From assembly GCA_000403335.2 (NCBI GenBank), contig KE159629.1, positions 1 to 64,000 of the forward strand: 64,000 nt of DNA, read 5' to 3'. This document shows positions 7,396 through 15,680 of the stretch, in pieces; within the stretch, counting starts at the first letter, position 1; the number at the start of each line of letters is the position of its first letter. The notes under the pieces were generated by a model. The model did not search any database and had not been told where the DNA came from. It was given only the letters and a program-made list of their open reading frames with translations. Origin of the DNA: Lachnospiraceae bacterium MD335 (GTDB taxonomy: Bacteria; Bacillota; Clostridia; Lachnospirales; Lachnospiraceae). Both the position numbers and the translations under genes were made by a program.

Positions 7396-7541
7396 ATTGT
7401 GGTAATGTGTATAACTGGCTATCTCATGGAATTGTGGGTAACTCTGTTTGCAGGACGTGGGAAAGCTGCACTTTAGCTTTTCCATGTGCTGTGAATAGAG
7501 TTATCCATGATTCCATAGCCTGTTATGCACATTTCCACAAT
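7396..7541. repeat. 146-bp imperfect palindrome with DnaA-box-like sequences
   Basis: Arms 7396-7467 and 7475-7541 are inverted copies with about 75-80% identity around a 7-base centre. The outer parts carry TTATACACA (minus strand, 7406-7414) and TTATGCACA (plus strand, 7523-7531), both exact matches to TTATNCACA. The inner parts carry degenerate forms TTACCCACA (minus, 7433-7441) and TTATCCATG (plus, 7501-7509). No gene is supported from 7262 to 7651. The palindrome could be a replication origin or nicking site for the element to its right, or a large hairpin. Confidence 0.6.
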
Positions 7542-7651
7542 GCTTGTCTTTTGGTCTTTGGTTCGGAATAGTGTGGTGCTGGCGGTCTATCTCTTATTTT
7601 CGGTCGCTTGCTTCTTTACCGTACATGAGCATTATACTAGGGGTGATATAT

Positions 7652-7729
7652 ATGCAGGCAGGAATCTTTATCAGTGCATGTGTCATAACAGTAGGCGTAC
7701 TGGTGGCATTAGAGCATGTAACCGCATGA
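7652..7729 (+). CDS. 25-residue hydrophobic peptide
   Basis: A short ORF, MQAGIFISACVITVGVLVAL followed by EHVTA, preceded by AGGGGTGATAT and followed 22 bases later by a strong intrinsic terminator. Residues 4-20 form a single transmembrane segment. A -10-like TATACT lies just upstream. A small membrane peptide with its own promoter and terminator resembles type I toxin peptides or a leader peptide; I do not recognise the sequence, and no antisense RNA was identified. An upstream in-frame ATG (7625) would add nine residues but lacks a ribosome site. Confidence 0.4.
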   Translation: MQAGIFISACVITVGVLVALEHVTA

Positions 7730-7751
7730 CAACAGAATCACACAATGGAAT

Positions 7752-7790
7752 AAGGGCAATCAGCGTAACAGTTGATTGCCCTTATTTTTT
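7752..7790 (+). terminator. intrinsic terminator
   Basis: AAGGGCAATCA at 7752-7762 and TGATTGCCCTT at 7773-7783 form an 11-bp perfect stem followed by ATTTTTT. It ends the transcript of the small peptide and insulates the DUF1643 operon. Confidence 0.88.
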
Positions 7791-7808
7791 ATGCAAAGGA
7801 GCAGTCAG

Positions 7809-8453
7809 ATGGAGAAAAACGTAATAGATAAGTTTGTAATGGAACGAAAAACTATTTTCGACAAGACAAGAAAAAAGCGGTTTGAGCTTACTTTTCAGAT
7901 TCAGGGAGAGAAAGAGCAGAAAAAAATTCTGGTAATCGGCTTGAATCCGGCCAGTACGGATATAAAAGTGTTGGATACCACAACCACATTTATTTTAAAT
8001 AATCTGCTGCCCATGGGTTACACAACGATTACCATATGCAACCTGTATGCAGACCTGTGCAAGAAACTGAAACCCTCCGAGATTGCCAATAACAGGGAAA
8101 ACCGGGCATATCTTCGGGATGTGTTAAAGCGCAAATTTGACACAATCCTTATCGGCTTTGGAAATACATTCACCGGAAATAAATTTGTGTCAGAGGAAAA
8201 ACGTTATTTAAAAGAACTTTTAAAGGATTACAAGGACTGCAGCATGGATTTGGTGGATGAAGCTGGAAAATACGCAAGATTAAGGGCAACACATCCGTTA
8301 ATGGCTGGAAGGTATTATCCGGGACAATGGAAATTAAGGCCATATCAATTTGAGGAAGTGAAAAAAGAAGCAAAAGAGGAGGCTCCAGGTGGAACAGATA
8401 AAAACGGTGAGAATCAGGAACATCAGCCAGTTGTACCTGCTAAAGCAGATTAA
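7809..8453 (+). CDS. DUF1643-like protein
   Basis: Protein of 214 residues. The central core KKILVIGLNPASTDIKVLDT and TTITICNLYADLCKKLKPSE, then FDTILIGFGNTFTGNK and a late RATHPLMAGRYYPGQW, match the DUF1643 family. That family has an uracil-DNA-glycosylase-like fold (GLNPAS is the family hallmark) and no established function; members occur in phages and mobile elements. ATG 7809 is chosen for AAAGGAG eight bases upstream. The C-terminal tail is hydrophilic and overlaps the next gene by 65 bases, indicating coupled translation. A role in nucleotide or DNA handling is inference. Confidence 0.7.
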   Translation: MEKNVIDKFVMERKTIFDKTRKKRFELTFQIQGEKEQKKILVIGLNPASTDIKVLDTTTTFILNNLLPMGYTTITICNLYADLCKKLKPSEIANNRENRAYLRDVLKRKFDTILIGFGNTFTGNKFVSEEKRYLKELLKDYKDCSMDLVDEAGKYARLRATHPLMAGRYYPGQWKLRPYQFEEVKKEAKEEAPGGTDKNGENQEHQPVVPAKAD

Positions 8454-8757
8454 TTCCTGCTTAGGAAAACGGGAAATTCCCAAAGAGGTTATTCACAGAA
8501 TGTTCCGCATTGTCCATTCAGGGAAACTTGGAAAAAAGGGCTTTTTGGTTTTGTGCCTGAATAAGATAGAAGATGATTATTATGGCATAGAGGAGGCCGT
8601 TGGTATGTATCCAGGCCGGATGTGGCTGGATGAGAATATGGGAACTATAGAGGTAAAAAGTGGCTGCCGGAAGAAAGCCGACTGGTACATAGCCTATGCG
8701 AAAGTAAACGGCCAGAGGATTTATGTTCTTTATCAACCAAAGGAACGGCATAATTAG
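8389..8757 (+). CDS. unknown 122-residue protein, DUF1643 operon
   Basis: Not recognised. GTG 8389 lies six bases after AGAGGAGG, inside the 3' end of the DUF1643 gene, and the next gene begins 10 bases after its stop. The protein is basic and mixed alpha/beta (MEQIKTVRIRNISQLYLLKQ..., ...KKADWYIAYAKVNGQRIYVL), with no membrane segment and no cysteine pair. The C-terminal half ADWYIAYAKVNGQRIYVLYQ looks like a compact beta sheet. It is certainly part of the same operon; function unknown. Confidence 0.65.
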   Translation: MEQIKTVRIRNISQLYLLKQINSCLGKREIPKEVIHRMFRIVHSGKLGKKGFLVLCLNKIEDDYYGIEEAVGMYPGRMWLDENMGTIEVKSGCRKKADWYIAYAKVNGQRIYVLYQPKERHN

Positions 8758-8767
8758 GAGGGATTAT

Positions 8768-9514
8768 ATGACGGGTGTAAGATTTAAAGACTGGGAAACA
8801 TTTTTAAGATATGTTGGGAGTCAGGAGAAGATGAAGCATAAGGAAGAATGGAGAAAAGCCGCAGAATTATGGGATATGGACGACCTGGAACCGGGAGAGT
8901 GGAAGGGCATGGAAAAGATATTGTCACCCTCTAACTATGAGGAATTAGCAATGCGTTTGGGGACTGTGGAAGTAAGGTCATTCCGGTTGCCTTTTGAATC
9001 AGACGGAATGATTTTCTATGCCGCAGGGAAGGAAGAAGGCGACGGAGGTTATTTCTGTATGGGCTATGGATTTGTGGAAGAAAATGAAACGAACCCTTCA
9101 AAAAGCCGTTATGTTCCGTTACCTGTCCGGAAGGAAGGAGAAAAGGCCAGCTTTTATAAGATTGGAACAGAGCAGGAGTATTGGAGTTATTATGCGAAGC
9201 TGTCAGAAAGAGTTCCAGGCAAAGTATTGGCGCAGGTGCTTTTAAAAGCGGAAATACTGGATAATTATTACGGAACAGAACGGGATATAGAGAAAGACAT
9301 GGGCGGCTTCTGTATGATTATCCCTGAGCTGGAAGAAAGGGCTAATGTATATCAGGAACTTTTTAAAAAATATGGCTTGCAGGAAGAACTGTATGAATAT
9401 CGGGACATCATAGTAGGAGAAGAAAAAGACTGGATAGAAGAACTGTTTCTTGTTGGGACTGAATATGGCATTGTAATATTCTGTCCGAAAGGATTAACGG
9501 AGGTAGAAGCATGA
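8768..9514 (+). CDS. unknown 248-residue protein, DUF1643 operon
   Basis: Not recognised. ATG 8768 follows GGAGGGATTAT. The protein is acidic and soluble: MTGVRFKDWETFLRYVGSQE..., central FRLPFESDGMIFYAAGKEEG and YFCMGYGFVEENE, C-terminal LFLVGTEYGIVIFCPKGLTE. No catalytic motif, metal site or membrane helix is evident. Its stop overlaps the ATG of the 49-residue membrane peptide (ATGA), so the two are translated together. The pairing of an acidic cytosolic protein with a tiny membrane peptide suggests a functional complex, but this is inference. Confidence 0.65.
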   Translation: MTGVRFKDWETFLRYVGSQEKMKHKEEWRKAAELWDMDDLEPGEWKGMEKILSPSNYEELAMRLGTVEVRSFRLPFESDGMIFYAAGKEEGDGGYFCMGYGFVEENETNPSKSRYVPLPVRKEGEKASFYKIGTEQEYWSYYAKLSERVPGKVLAQVLLKAEILDNYYGTERDIEKDMGGFCMIIPELEERANVYQELFKKYGLQEELYEYRDIIVGEEKDWIEELFLVGTEYGIVIFCPKGLTEVEA

Positions 9515-9660
9515 TATTAGGTTTATTAACAGCAGCAGGTAGTGTATTGACATCTGGTGTTATCATTGAGGCGGTGACGTCCGGCGTAGGTTTGGGAATC
9601 AGTGTCTATGTGGCTTCAAAAGGAGTGCGGCAGGCGGCAAAGAGAGGGAATAGAAAATAA
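9511..9660 (+). CDS. 49-residue glycine-rich membrane peptide
   Basis: The ORF begins at ATG 9511, overlapping the upstream stop, after GGAGGTAGAAGC. The peptide MILGLLTAAGSVLTSGVIIE continues with AVTSGVGLGISVYVASKGVR and ends QAAKRGNRK. Residues 2-36 are hydrophobic and glycine-rich and the tail is strongly basic, giving an inside-positive topology with one long or two short membrane segments. It could be a small pore-like or membrane-anchoring component of the operon. No named family recognised. Confidence 0.65.
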   Translation: MILGLLTAAGSVLTSGVIIEAVTSGVGLGISVYVASKGVRQAAKRGNRK

Positions 9661-9777
9661 GTAATTGCAGAACTGTGGCGATAACTAAGACAGGTTATTG
9701 CCGCAGTTTGTCACATTACCATATTTTTTTGTTTTTTATGTAAAAGTGAGACGAGGGAAAAATGTAGCACGAATCAG

Positions 9778-9806
9778 ATAAGTATAGTAAAATAAATAAT
9801 ACTTAT
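9778..9806. promoter_or_regulatory. inverted repeat upstream of the 9826 gene
   Basis: ATAAGTAT at 9778-9785 and ATACTTAT at 9799-9806 are perfect inverted arms with a 13-base spacer. They lie just before AAGGGGGAG and GTG 9826 and overlap a -10-like TATAGT/TATTAT region. It could be an operator or a leader hairpin. Confidence 0.4.
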
Positions 9807-9825
9807 TATACAAGGGGGAGAGATT

Positions 9826-10860
9826 GTGAGTGCGGATAGCCAAAAGAAATCTTATGCGGATTTTTTAAAAGAAATAGTGAGAAAAAAATATGGAGAGTTC
9901 ACATTATCAAATTCTGATAATAGTGATACTGATAACAGTGCTGTTAGAAATTTAAAACGGGATTTAAAAAATTTGTTGAAGGGCTTAGGTTATGAGGATA
10001 TTTTAAAGAATGAGTTATACACGCAGGAAAACAAAAAGATTTTCCCCGAATACATATTGGCATTTTTTGAAGTGTTATTGTTACTTCCGTCAGGAAAGAA
10101 GGACACTTTGGGAAGTAAAATAAAAAATAGAAGGTTTTTGGAGATAACGGAAGATGAGATAGAAGATTTCGCCGAAAAAATATGGGAAACTTTTCAAACA
10201 TATGGAAAATCCATCATTGTCAAAGGATTGGAATCTGACAGAAAAAAAGAGCTGGATGATATGAGTGATGAAGCTGCGGACCTGGACGAAGTAGAAAATG
10301 ACTGGGATAGTGACGTGGAAGAAGAATATGTCCACCGTAGGTGGGAATTATTGAGCAAAGCAGAAATGTATGCTGAGGAGGTTAAAAAAGTCCTGGAAAA
10401 TAAGAAAAAAATCATGCAGGCAGAGAAACGCATGGGAACAATGGTTCAGGAGAGAATAAAAGAGCTATTAGATTTGCCGGAGATTTTAGACAGAAAGATA
10501 GATATTCTGGCAGATTACAGAAGCGATATTGATGAGCTGAAAGATATTCCTTTTACAATGCCGTCAAATCATATTACTGCCATACAGGAGGCTGAAAAAT
10601 CTCAGCGACATTACATTACCAGTGGAGAAAAATTATTTTTGCTGGAGCAATTTGAAATATATTTAGAAACATATTTGGCTGATTGGGAAGAATTTTTAAA
10701 GACTTATAAAAAGAAATTTGAAACTGCTGAAGAAGAATATTTTAGTGGAAAGAGAGAGGAACTTCCTGATATGGCTCAAATATTTGTAAAGACCATGTTA
10801 AAAAAATACATGAATAATAGATATAACACAAATAAAAATACAGAAAATATAATACAGTAA
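9826..10860 (+). CDS. acidic, largely helical protein of unknown function
   Basis: Protein of 344 residues, not recognised. GTG 9826 is preceded by AAGGGGGAGAGATT. It is highly charged with long helical stretches (e.g. DDMSDEAADLDEVENDWDSD and VKKVLENKKKIMQAEKRMG) and has no membrane segment or obvious catalytic motif. The AT-rich codon use is lower in GC than its neighbours. It stands alone between its own upstream inverted repeat and a downstream terminator, directly before the replication gene. It could be a regulator, structural partner or defence component; nothing in the sequence decides. Confidence 0.6.
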   Translation: MSADSQKKSYADFLKEIVRKKYGEFTLSNSDNSDTDNSAVRNLKRDLKNLLKGLGYEDILKNELYTQENKKIFPEYILAFFEVLLLLPSGKKDTLGSKIKNRRFLEITEDEIEDFAEKIWETFQTYGKSIIVKGLESDRKKELDDMSDEAADLDEVENDWDSDVEEEYVHRRWELLSKAEMYAEEVKKVLENKKKIMQAEKRMGTMVQERIKELLDLPEILDRKIDILADYRSDIDELKDIPFTMPSNHITAIQEAEKSQRHYITSGEKLFLLEQFEIYLETYLADWEEFLKTYKKKFETAEEEYFSGKREELPDMAQIFVKTMLKKYMNNRYNTNKNTENIIQ

Positions 10861-10866
10861 TTTTTT

Positions 10867-10898
10867 AAGTATTGGCTTATTGGCTGATACTTTTTTTG
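10867..10898 (+). terminator. intrinsic terminator
   Basis: AAGTATTGGC and GCTGATACTT form a 10-bp stem with two G-U pairs and a TTATTG loop, followed by a run of T. It ends the 9826 gene. Confidence 0.75.
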
Positions 10899-11086
10899 TT
10901 TAATCGCAATCTTTTATGTCAAGAGGTCAAAAAAAAACGAAAAAAATGAGTAGTACCTATATTAGATTAGCAGTGATATACTCTACTCGTAACGTTACAG
11001 AAAGCGGTATGTATGTAACTTGAAAACATCATAGCCTATCCGGAAGGGCGATGGATACGTTTTTTGATAGTGGAGGAAAGACTTGC

Positions 11087-13600
11087 ATGAAAAATTTAAA
11101 CGAGCTTCAAAAAGAAGGGCTAAAAACATTTGAGATACTGGTAGAGCCGGGGCAATTTACAGAAGTTAGATTATTAAACACCAAACAAGGGACTCTTTCA
11201 GGCTATTACAATGATGTAGATAAGCTGATTGAGCATATTCAGCGTTATGATGGCAATTACAATATTTACATCACAATGAACGCTTTAAGCGAAGGAATCG
11301 AGGCCAGAGGCAAGAACCATCTAAAGAGTTATGCGAAGAATACAACCAGCGACAAGGAAATCCGCTGCCGTAGATGGATTCTCATTGACTTAGACCCGGA
11401 ACGTCCGGCCGGAATCTCCAGCACAGAGCAGGAGTTAAAGCTGTCTGAGGAATTGGGCAGGAAAATTCAGGGTTATTTAACAGACTGTGGATTCCCGGAG
11501 CCTGTAACCGCATTAAGCGGAAACGGCTTTCATCTTTTATATCCTGTGGAACTTCCCAATACACCGGAAATGACAAGTCTGGCAAAGGGCTTTCTTGGTG
11601 CATTGGATTCAAGGTTTTCTACAGAGCAGGTAAAGGTCGATACAACAACCTATAATGCGGCCAGAATTACAAAGCTTTATGGTACAGTTTCCTGCAAGGG
11701 AGATTCCACAGAAGAACGTCCACACAGGCGTTCCAAAATCCTGTATGTACCGGAGAAACGAGTGCCGGTAGCGATTGAGCTGTTACAGCAGATTGCGGCG
11801 CAGTGTGTGGAGAAAGGGAATAAAAAGAAAACAGTGAATAGAAATGAGAAACGTGAGCCTGCCAGAAGCATATCAGGGAGCAAGATGGAGTTTGATTTGC
11901 GTTTATGGCTGGAATCCCATGAGATTCCCGTCGCAAGGGAAAAGCAGGTAGAGAATGGCATGTGCTATGTTTTGGAGTCCTGCCCATGGAATCAGGAACA
12001 TTCCAAGGACAATGGAGCTTATGTCATACAGTTTGATGATGGTGGGATTGCGGCTGGCTGTCACCATGATAGCTGTAAGGAAGAAAACTGGGAAACCCTC
12101 TGGCGTATGCTGGAGGGTGAGAAGCCTATGCCGTCAGTGAAAAAAGCAAAGACAGAGAATCTTCCGTCAGCAGAAAAAGAAAGCCCGGTGGATGTTCTTT
12201 TAAGACTGATAGAGGAGCAGGGGCATATTCCGTTCCGAAGCACAGAAGGGGAGGCTTTTATCCAGATTCCAAACAAGGTCAGTTTTGTGAATTATCCGCT
12301 TAAATCGGAATATTACCAGATGTGGCTGAGGAATTTGTATTATCAGACCTACAACCGGGGCAGCCGGAATGATATGATTCAGGCAGTCATGGAAACTCTT
12401 GTGGCAAAAGCGCACTGCCAAGGGAAAGAATACCCGGTATACAATCGGTTCGCTTTCCATGAGGGCCACCTGTATTATAACCTGGCGGACAGAGATTCCA
12501 CAGTGCTTTGCGTTGACGAATCAGGGATAAAGTGCTGCAGTGAGCCGCCTGTCAGACTGATAACCAGAAAAAATATACGTCCTCAGCCCATGCCGCAAAA
12601 GGGAAAGTCATTCAGGAAGCTGATGAATAAATACTACCATTTTGCCAGTATGTCAGACCGTATTCTCCATAATGTTATTTTGATTGTCAGACTCATAACA
12701 GGGATTGAGCAGCCTATCGTTATCTACAAAGGCAGCAAAGGCTCCTCAAAGACCACTTCCATGGAAATGGATAAACGCTGTCTGGATATATCCAGCAACA
12801 ATGTAACGGTCATGCCGAAAAATGAGGAGGACTTTCTGCTTCTTCTGGAATCACAGGATATTGTCTGTTTGGACAACATGGATTCCATTACAAAAAGTCA
12901 GGCAAATATTTTCTGCCAGGTAGTGACGGGGGCAACAGCGGTTAAGAGAAAGAAGTATTCAGACAGCGAATTGTGCGAAATCAATATAAAGTCTGTTGTG
13001 TATATGAATGGAATCCATCTGCTTTCCGACCGTTCCGATTTTCTTGACCGCTGTGTATTTCTGAATATGAAAGCCATATCATCAGAAAAACGCAGGAGCA
13101 AAAAAGACGTCATGGAAGAATTTGAAGCGGATAAGCCTTGTATCCTTTATAGAATGTTTGAGTGTCTTTCCAGAGCTATGGAAATTGAGCCTTTGATAGA
13201 AGTAAATATAGACGACCGACTTCTTGATTTTTTAAAATGGGGGTGTGCCGTAGCAGAGGCTATGGGGTATGGACAGGAGAAATTTTTAGAGGCATATCAG
13301 AAAAACCGTACTCGTCTGAACGAGGAGCTTTTGGAAGAAGATGAGGTTGCCGGGGCGGTCATGGATTATCTGGAGGAATCCGGGAATTTTGAAGGGACAA
13401 TGAGCGAACTAAGCGCAGAATTGTTTGATATGCTCTATGAAAAAGGAATGTATGCCAGCAATAAAATCAAACAGGCGAACCACTTATCAAGGAGATTAAA
13501 AGAACTGGAGACCGGACTGCACAATGTTGGGATTTCCGTGGAGATAGGGAAAAACAACGGAAAACGTTTTGTAAAAATCAGCAGAGAGAATACAGAATAA
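11087..13600 (+). CDS. primase/ATPase replication protein of a mobile element
   Basis: Protein of about 837 residues. The N-terminal ~250 residues look like an archaeo-eukaryotic primase-type domain: RRWILIDLDPERPAG with the catalytic Asp pair, and VTALSGNGFHLLYPV. A central cysteine/histidine stretch follows (CYVLESCPWNQEHSKDNGA, then GGIAAGCHHDSCKEENW), like the zinc-ribbon region of P4-type primases. The C-terminal half carries a P-loop (VIYKGSKGSSKTTSMEMD) and a Walker B-like region DIVCLDNMDSITK, so it is an ATPase/helicase. It should initiate replication of the element to its left or around it. Start ATG 11087 follows GGAGG by 10 bases; an ATG at 11051 is a less likely alternative. Confidence 0.8.
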   Translation: MKNLNELQKEGLKTFEILVEPGQFTEVRLLNTKQGTLSGYYNDVDKLIEHIQRYDGNYNIYITMNALSEGIEARGKNHLKSYAKNTTSDKEIRCRRWILIDLDPERPAGISSTEQELKLSEELGRKIQGYLTDCGFPEPVTALSGNGFHLLYPVELPNTPEMTSLAKGFLGALDSRFSTEQVKVDTTTYNAARITKLYGTVSCKGDSTEERPHRRSKILYVPEKRVPVAIELLQQIAAQCVEKGNKKKTVNRNEKREPARSISGSKMEFDLRLWLESHEIPVAREKQVENGMCYVLESCPWNQEHSKDNGAYVIQFDDGGIAAGCHHDSCKEENWETLWRMLEGEKPMPSVKKAKTENLPSAEKESPVDVLLRLIEEQGHIPFRSTEGEAFIQIPNKVSFVNYPLKSEYYQMWLRNLYYQTYNRGSRNDMIQAVMETLVAKAHCQGKEYPVYNRFAFHEGHLYYNLADRDSTVLCVDESGIKCCSEPPVRLITRKNIRPQPMPQKGKSFRKLMNKYYHFASMSDRILHNVILIVRLITGIEQPIVIYKGSKGSSKTTSMEMDKRCLDISSNNVTVMPKNEEDFLLLLESQDIVCLDNMDSITKSQANIFCQVVTGATAVKRKKYSDSELCEINIKSVVYMNGIHLLSDRSDFLDRCVFLNMKAISSEKRRSKKDVMEEFEADKPCILYRMFECLSRAMEIEPLIEVNIDDRLLDFLKWGCAVAEAMGYGQEKFLEAYQKNRTRLNEELLEEDEVAGAVMDYLEESGNFEGTMSELSAELFDMLYEKGMYASNKIKQANHLSRRLKELETGLHNVGISVEIGKNNGKRFVKISRENTE

Positions 13601-13770
13601 GACGATAAGGACAGTAAGGACGATAAAAAACAGAAAAAAGGTAGAGAAGTCTATCGAAAAAAAGAGCATTGCTAAATATATAAAAATTTTTTTTGATAAA
13701 AAAACCGTCCTTACCGTCTTTATTGTTCCGCTTAAAAAAATCATGCCTGTATATTGGAGGAATCTGGAAG

Positions 13771-13866
13771 ATGAATGAGTTAAAACAAGAGGAATGGCTG
13801 GAAACGCTTATGTCAATCCTGTCACAGCTTATTGTTGAGTTCTATTTAAAAGAGAAGGAATCGTAA
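13771..13866 (+). CDS. 31-residue small protein before the recombinase
   Basis: ORF MNELKQEEWLETLMSILSQL ending IVEFYLKEKES, preceded by GGAGGAATCTGGAAG. It is predicted to be one amphipathic helix. Short proteins at this position, between the replication and recombinase genes, are common in Firmicutes mobilizable elements; I know no function. The A/T-rich stretch before it (13601-13740) contains only an imperfect inverted repeat of a GGACNGTAAGGACG type. Confidence 0.45.
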   Translation: MNELKQEEWLETLMSILSQLIVEFYLKEKES

Positions 13867-13882
13867 TTACATAAGAAAAATA

Positions 13883-13911
13883 CAGACTGGGAGTTTCAGG
13901 CTCCCGGTCTG
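13883..13911 (+). promoter_or_regulatory. GC-rich hairpin upstream of the recombinase
   Basis: CAGACTGGGAG and CTCCCGGTCTG form an 11-bp stem with one G-T pair and a 7-base loop. There is no T-run, so it is more likely a leader hairpin or recombinase-related structure than a terminator. Confidence 0.45.
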
Positions 13912-13973
13912 GAAGGATAGATAGAATATATATTATAGATTTGAAATATAAGATAGAAAGGCAGGGACAACAA

Positions 13974-15647
13974 ATGTCTGACACAATGATAAAAAAAGTA
14001 GCAATTTATTGTCGTGTATCAACACAGGAACAGGCAGAGGAAGGGTATTCTCTTGAGGAACAGCAGCGTTTAATCCGTGAATATTGCCAGCAGAAGAATT
14101 ATGAAGTGGCAATGGTTTATGAAGACGCCGGAATCAGTGGAAAGGATATCCGCCACCGACCGGCCATGCAGCAGCTTTTGGAGGACGCCTCTAAAAAGAA
14201 GTTCCATCTGGTCATGAGCTGGAAGATAAACCGAATTAGCCGGAAATTATCAGATGCCATTAAAATTGTAGAAACGTTAGAGAAATATGGAATTGGCTAC
14301 CAATCTTATTCAGAACCTTTTGAGTCCAGCACGCCAGCGGGGAAAATGCAGTTTCAGATGATGGCGTTGGTTGGCGAATTTGAACGAAATACCATTGCCC
14401 AGAATGTTAAAATGGGCATGAGAGCAAAAGCCATGTCCGGGGAATGGTGCGGTGGGATTCCACCATTTGGATATTGCTGGGTGACAATGGAGGGTACGGA
14501 AAACCATGGAAGAAGAAAATCAAGACTGGAGGTGGTGGAACGAGAGGCGGAGGCAGTGCGCCTTATGTTCCAGCTCTATGCCTCCGGAAAGGGATACAAG
14601 GCTATTGTGGGACGGAATAACAGGGAAGGCTACCGAACTAAGTTGGATAACGCTTTTTCAGTGGCACAGATAAAATCAATTCTCACAAATCCGGTATATA
14701 TTGGGAAGGTGCGTTATGACGTAAGGAGAGACTGGAATGAAAAACGAAGGAACAATATCAATCCCAATCCTATTGTTGCAGACGGAAAACATGAAGCAAT
14801 CATACCGGAGGAGTTATGGGAACAGGTTCAGTTTATGATTTCCCAAAAGAATGGAAAGCCAGCTAGAATCTACGACGGGGAATATCCGCTGACAGGTATT
14901 CTAAAATGTCCTCAATGTGGCGCAGGTATGGTGATTTCCAGGACAACGAACCGAAACAAAGACGGCAGCAAACAGAAGCTTACCTATTACGCCTGTGGGA
15001 ACTGGAAAAATAAAGGAACCACCGTATGCCACAGCAATATGGTCCGGGTAGAAAAAGCGAACACGTTTGTGTACAATCAACTGGATAAACTGTTAAGCGA
15101 TGAGAAATTTTTTAAAGAGGTTGTGGGCAGAGTTAACCGGGAGCATAGAATCTTAAAGGAAAACGCCATAAAGGAACGGGGAGTCCAGGAAAAAAACCTG
15201 GAAAAAATCAAGGTTCGCCAGCAGAGAAACCATGAACTTTACGAAGACAGCGAGATTTCCAGGGAGGAATTTTTAATACGCAGGGAGGAATTAAACCGGC
15301 AGCTATGTGAACTTCGTGAAAAACAGACGGAAACATCCATGGTGATTCTGGAAGAAGGGAAAAAAGAAATTCCCAAAGAGACCATCCAGGAGATACTAAA
15401 AAATTTCAGCAGGATTTTGTCCAGCGACATTGACCGTACCATCCGAAAACGTCTGTTACATCTTTTGATTTCAGAGATTACAATCGACCAGCACCGGAAC
15501 ATTGATTCCATTAAATTGAAGCTATCAGATGAGCTGATTCAATTTCTACAGGGCTATGGCGGCACACCTCCAGACGGTGCGCCGTCTGTTTTTATGTTTC
15601 GGGAACTGGGGATTAAGACCATGGATTTGGAGCTTGTGTTATCATAA
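13974..15647 (+). CDS. large serine recombinase (site-specific integrase)
   Basis: Protein of 557 residues. The N-terminal resolvase domain begins KKVAIYCRVSTQEQAEEGYS, with the nucleophilic Ser in CRVST, and contains SWKINRISRKLSDAIKIVET. A recombinase domain follows (GIPPFGYCWV, then YTSNPVYIGK-like ILTNPVYIGKVRYDVRRDW), then a zinc ribbon (ILKCPQCGAGMVISRTT, ...YYACGNWKNKGTTVCHSN) and a long coiled coil (about residues 395-500). This is the architecture of TndX/TnpX-type integrases that insert and excise mobile elements. It is the last gene of the element by the usual layout. ATG 13974 is preferred over an upstream in-frame TTG. Attachment sites could not be identified. Confidence 0.92.
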   Translation: MSDTMIKKVAIYCRVSTQEQAEEGYSLEEQQRLIREYCQQKNYEVAMVYEDAGISGKDIRHRPAMQQLLEDASKKKFHLVMSWKINRISRKLSDAIKIVETLEKYGIGYQSYSEPFESSTPAGKMQFQMMALVGEFERNTIAQNVKMGMRAKAMSGEWCGGIPPFGYCWVTMEGTENHGRRKSRLEVVEREAEAVRLMFQLYASGKGYKAIVGRNNREGYRTKLDNAFSVAQIKSILTNPVYIGKVRYDVRRDWNEKRRNNINPNPIVADGKHEAIIPEELWEQVQFMISQKNGKPARIYDGEYPLTGILKCPQCGAGMVISRTTNRNKDGSKQKLTYYACGNWKNKGTTVCHSNMVRVEKANTFVYNQLDKLLSDEKFFKEVVGRVNREHRILKENAIKERGVQEKNLEKIKVRQQRNHELYEDSEISREEFLIRREELNRQLCELREKQTETSMVILEEGKKEIPKETIQEILKNFSRILSSDIDRTIRKRLLHLLISEITIDQHRNIDSIKLKLSDELIQFLQGYGGTPPDGAPSVFMFRELGIKTMDLELVLS

Positions 15648-15680
15648 ATAAATTTAATCAGAAAGAAGGATGAAAAGGTG

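Noticed and set aside
13601-13740. Attachment site or terminator in the repeat-rich stretch before the recombinase
   Set aside because: There are imperfect GGACNGTAAGGACG copies in both orientations but no clear hairpin with a T-run and no second copy elsewhere in the window.
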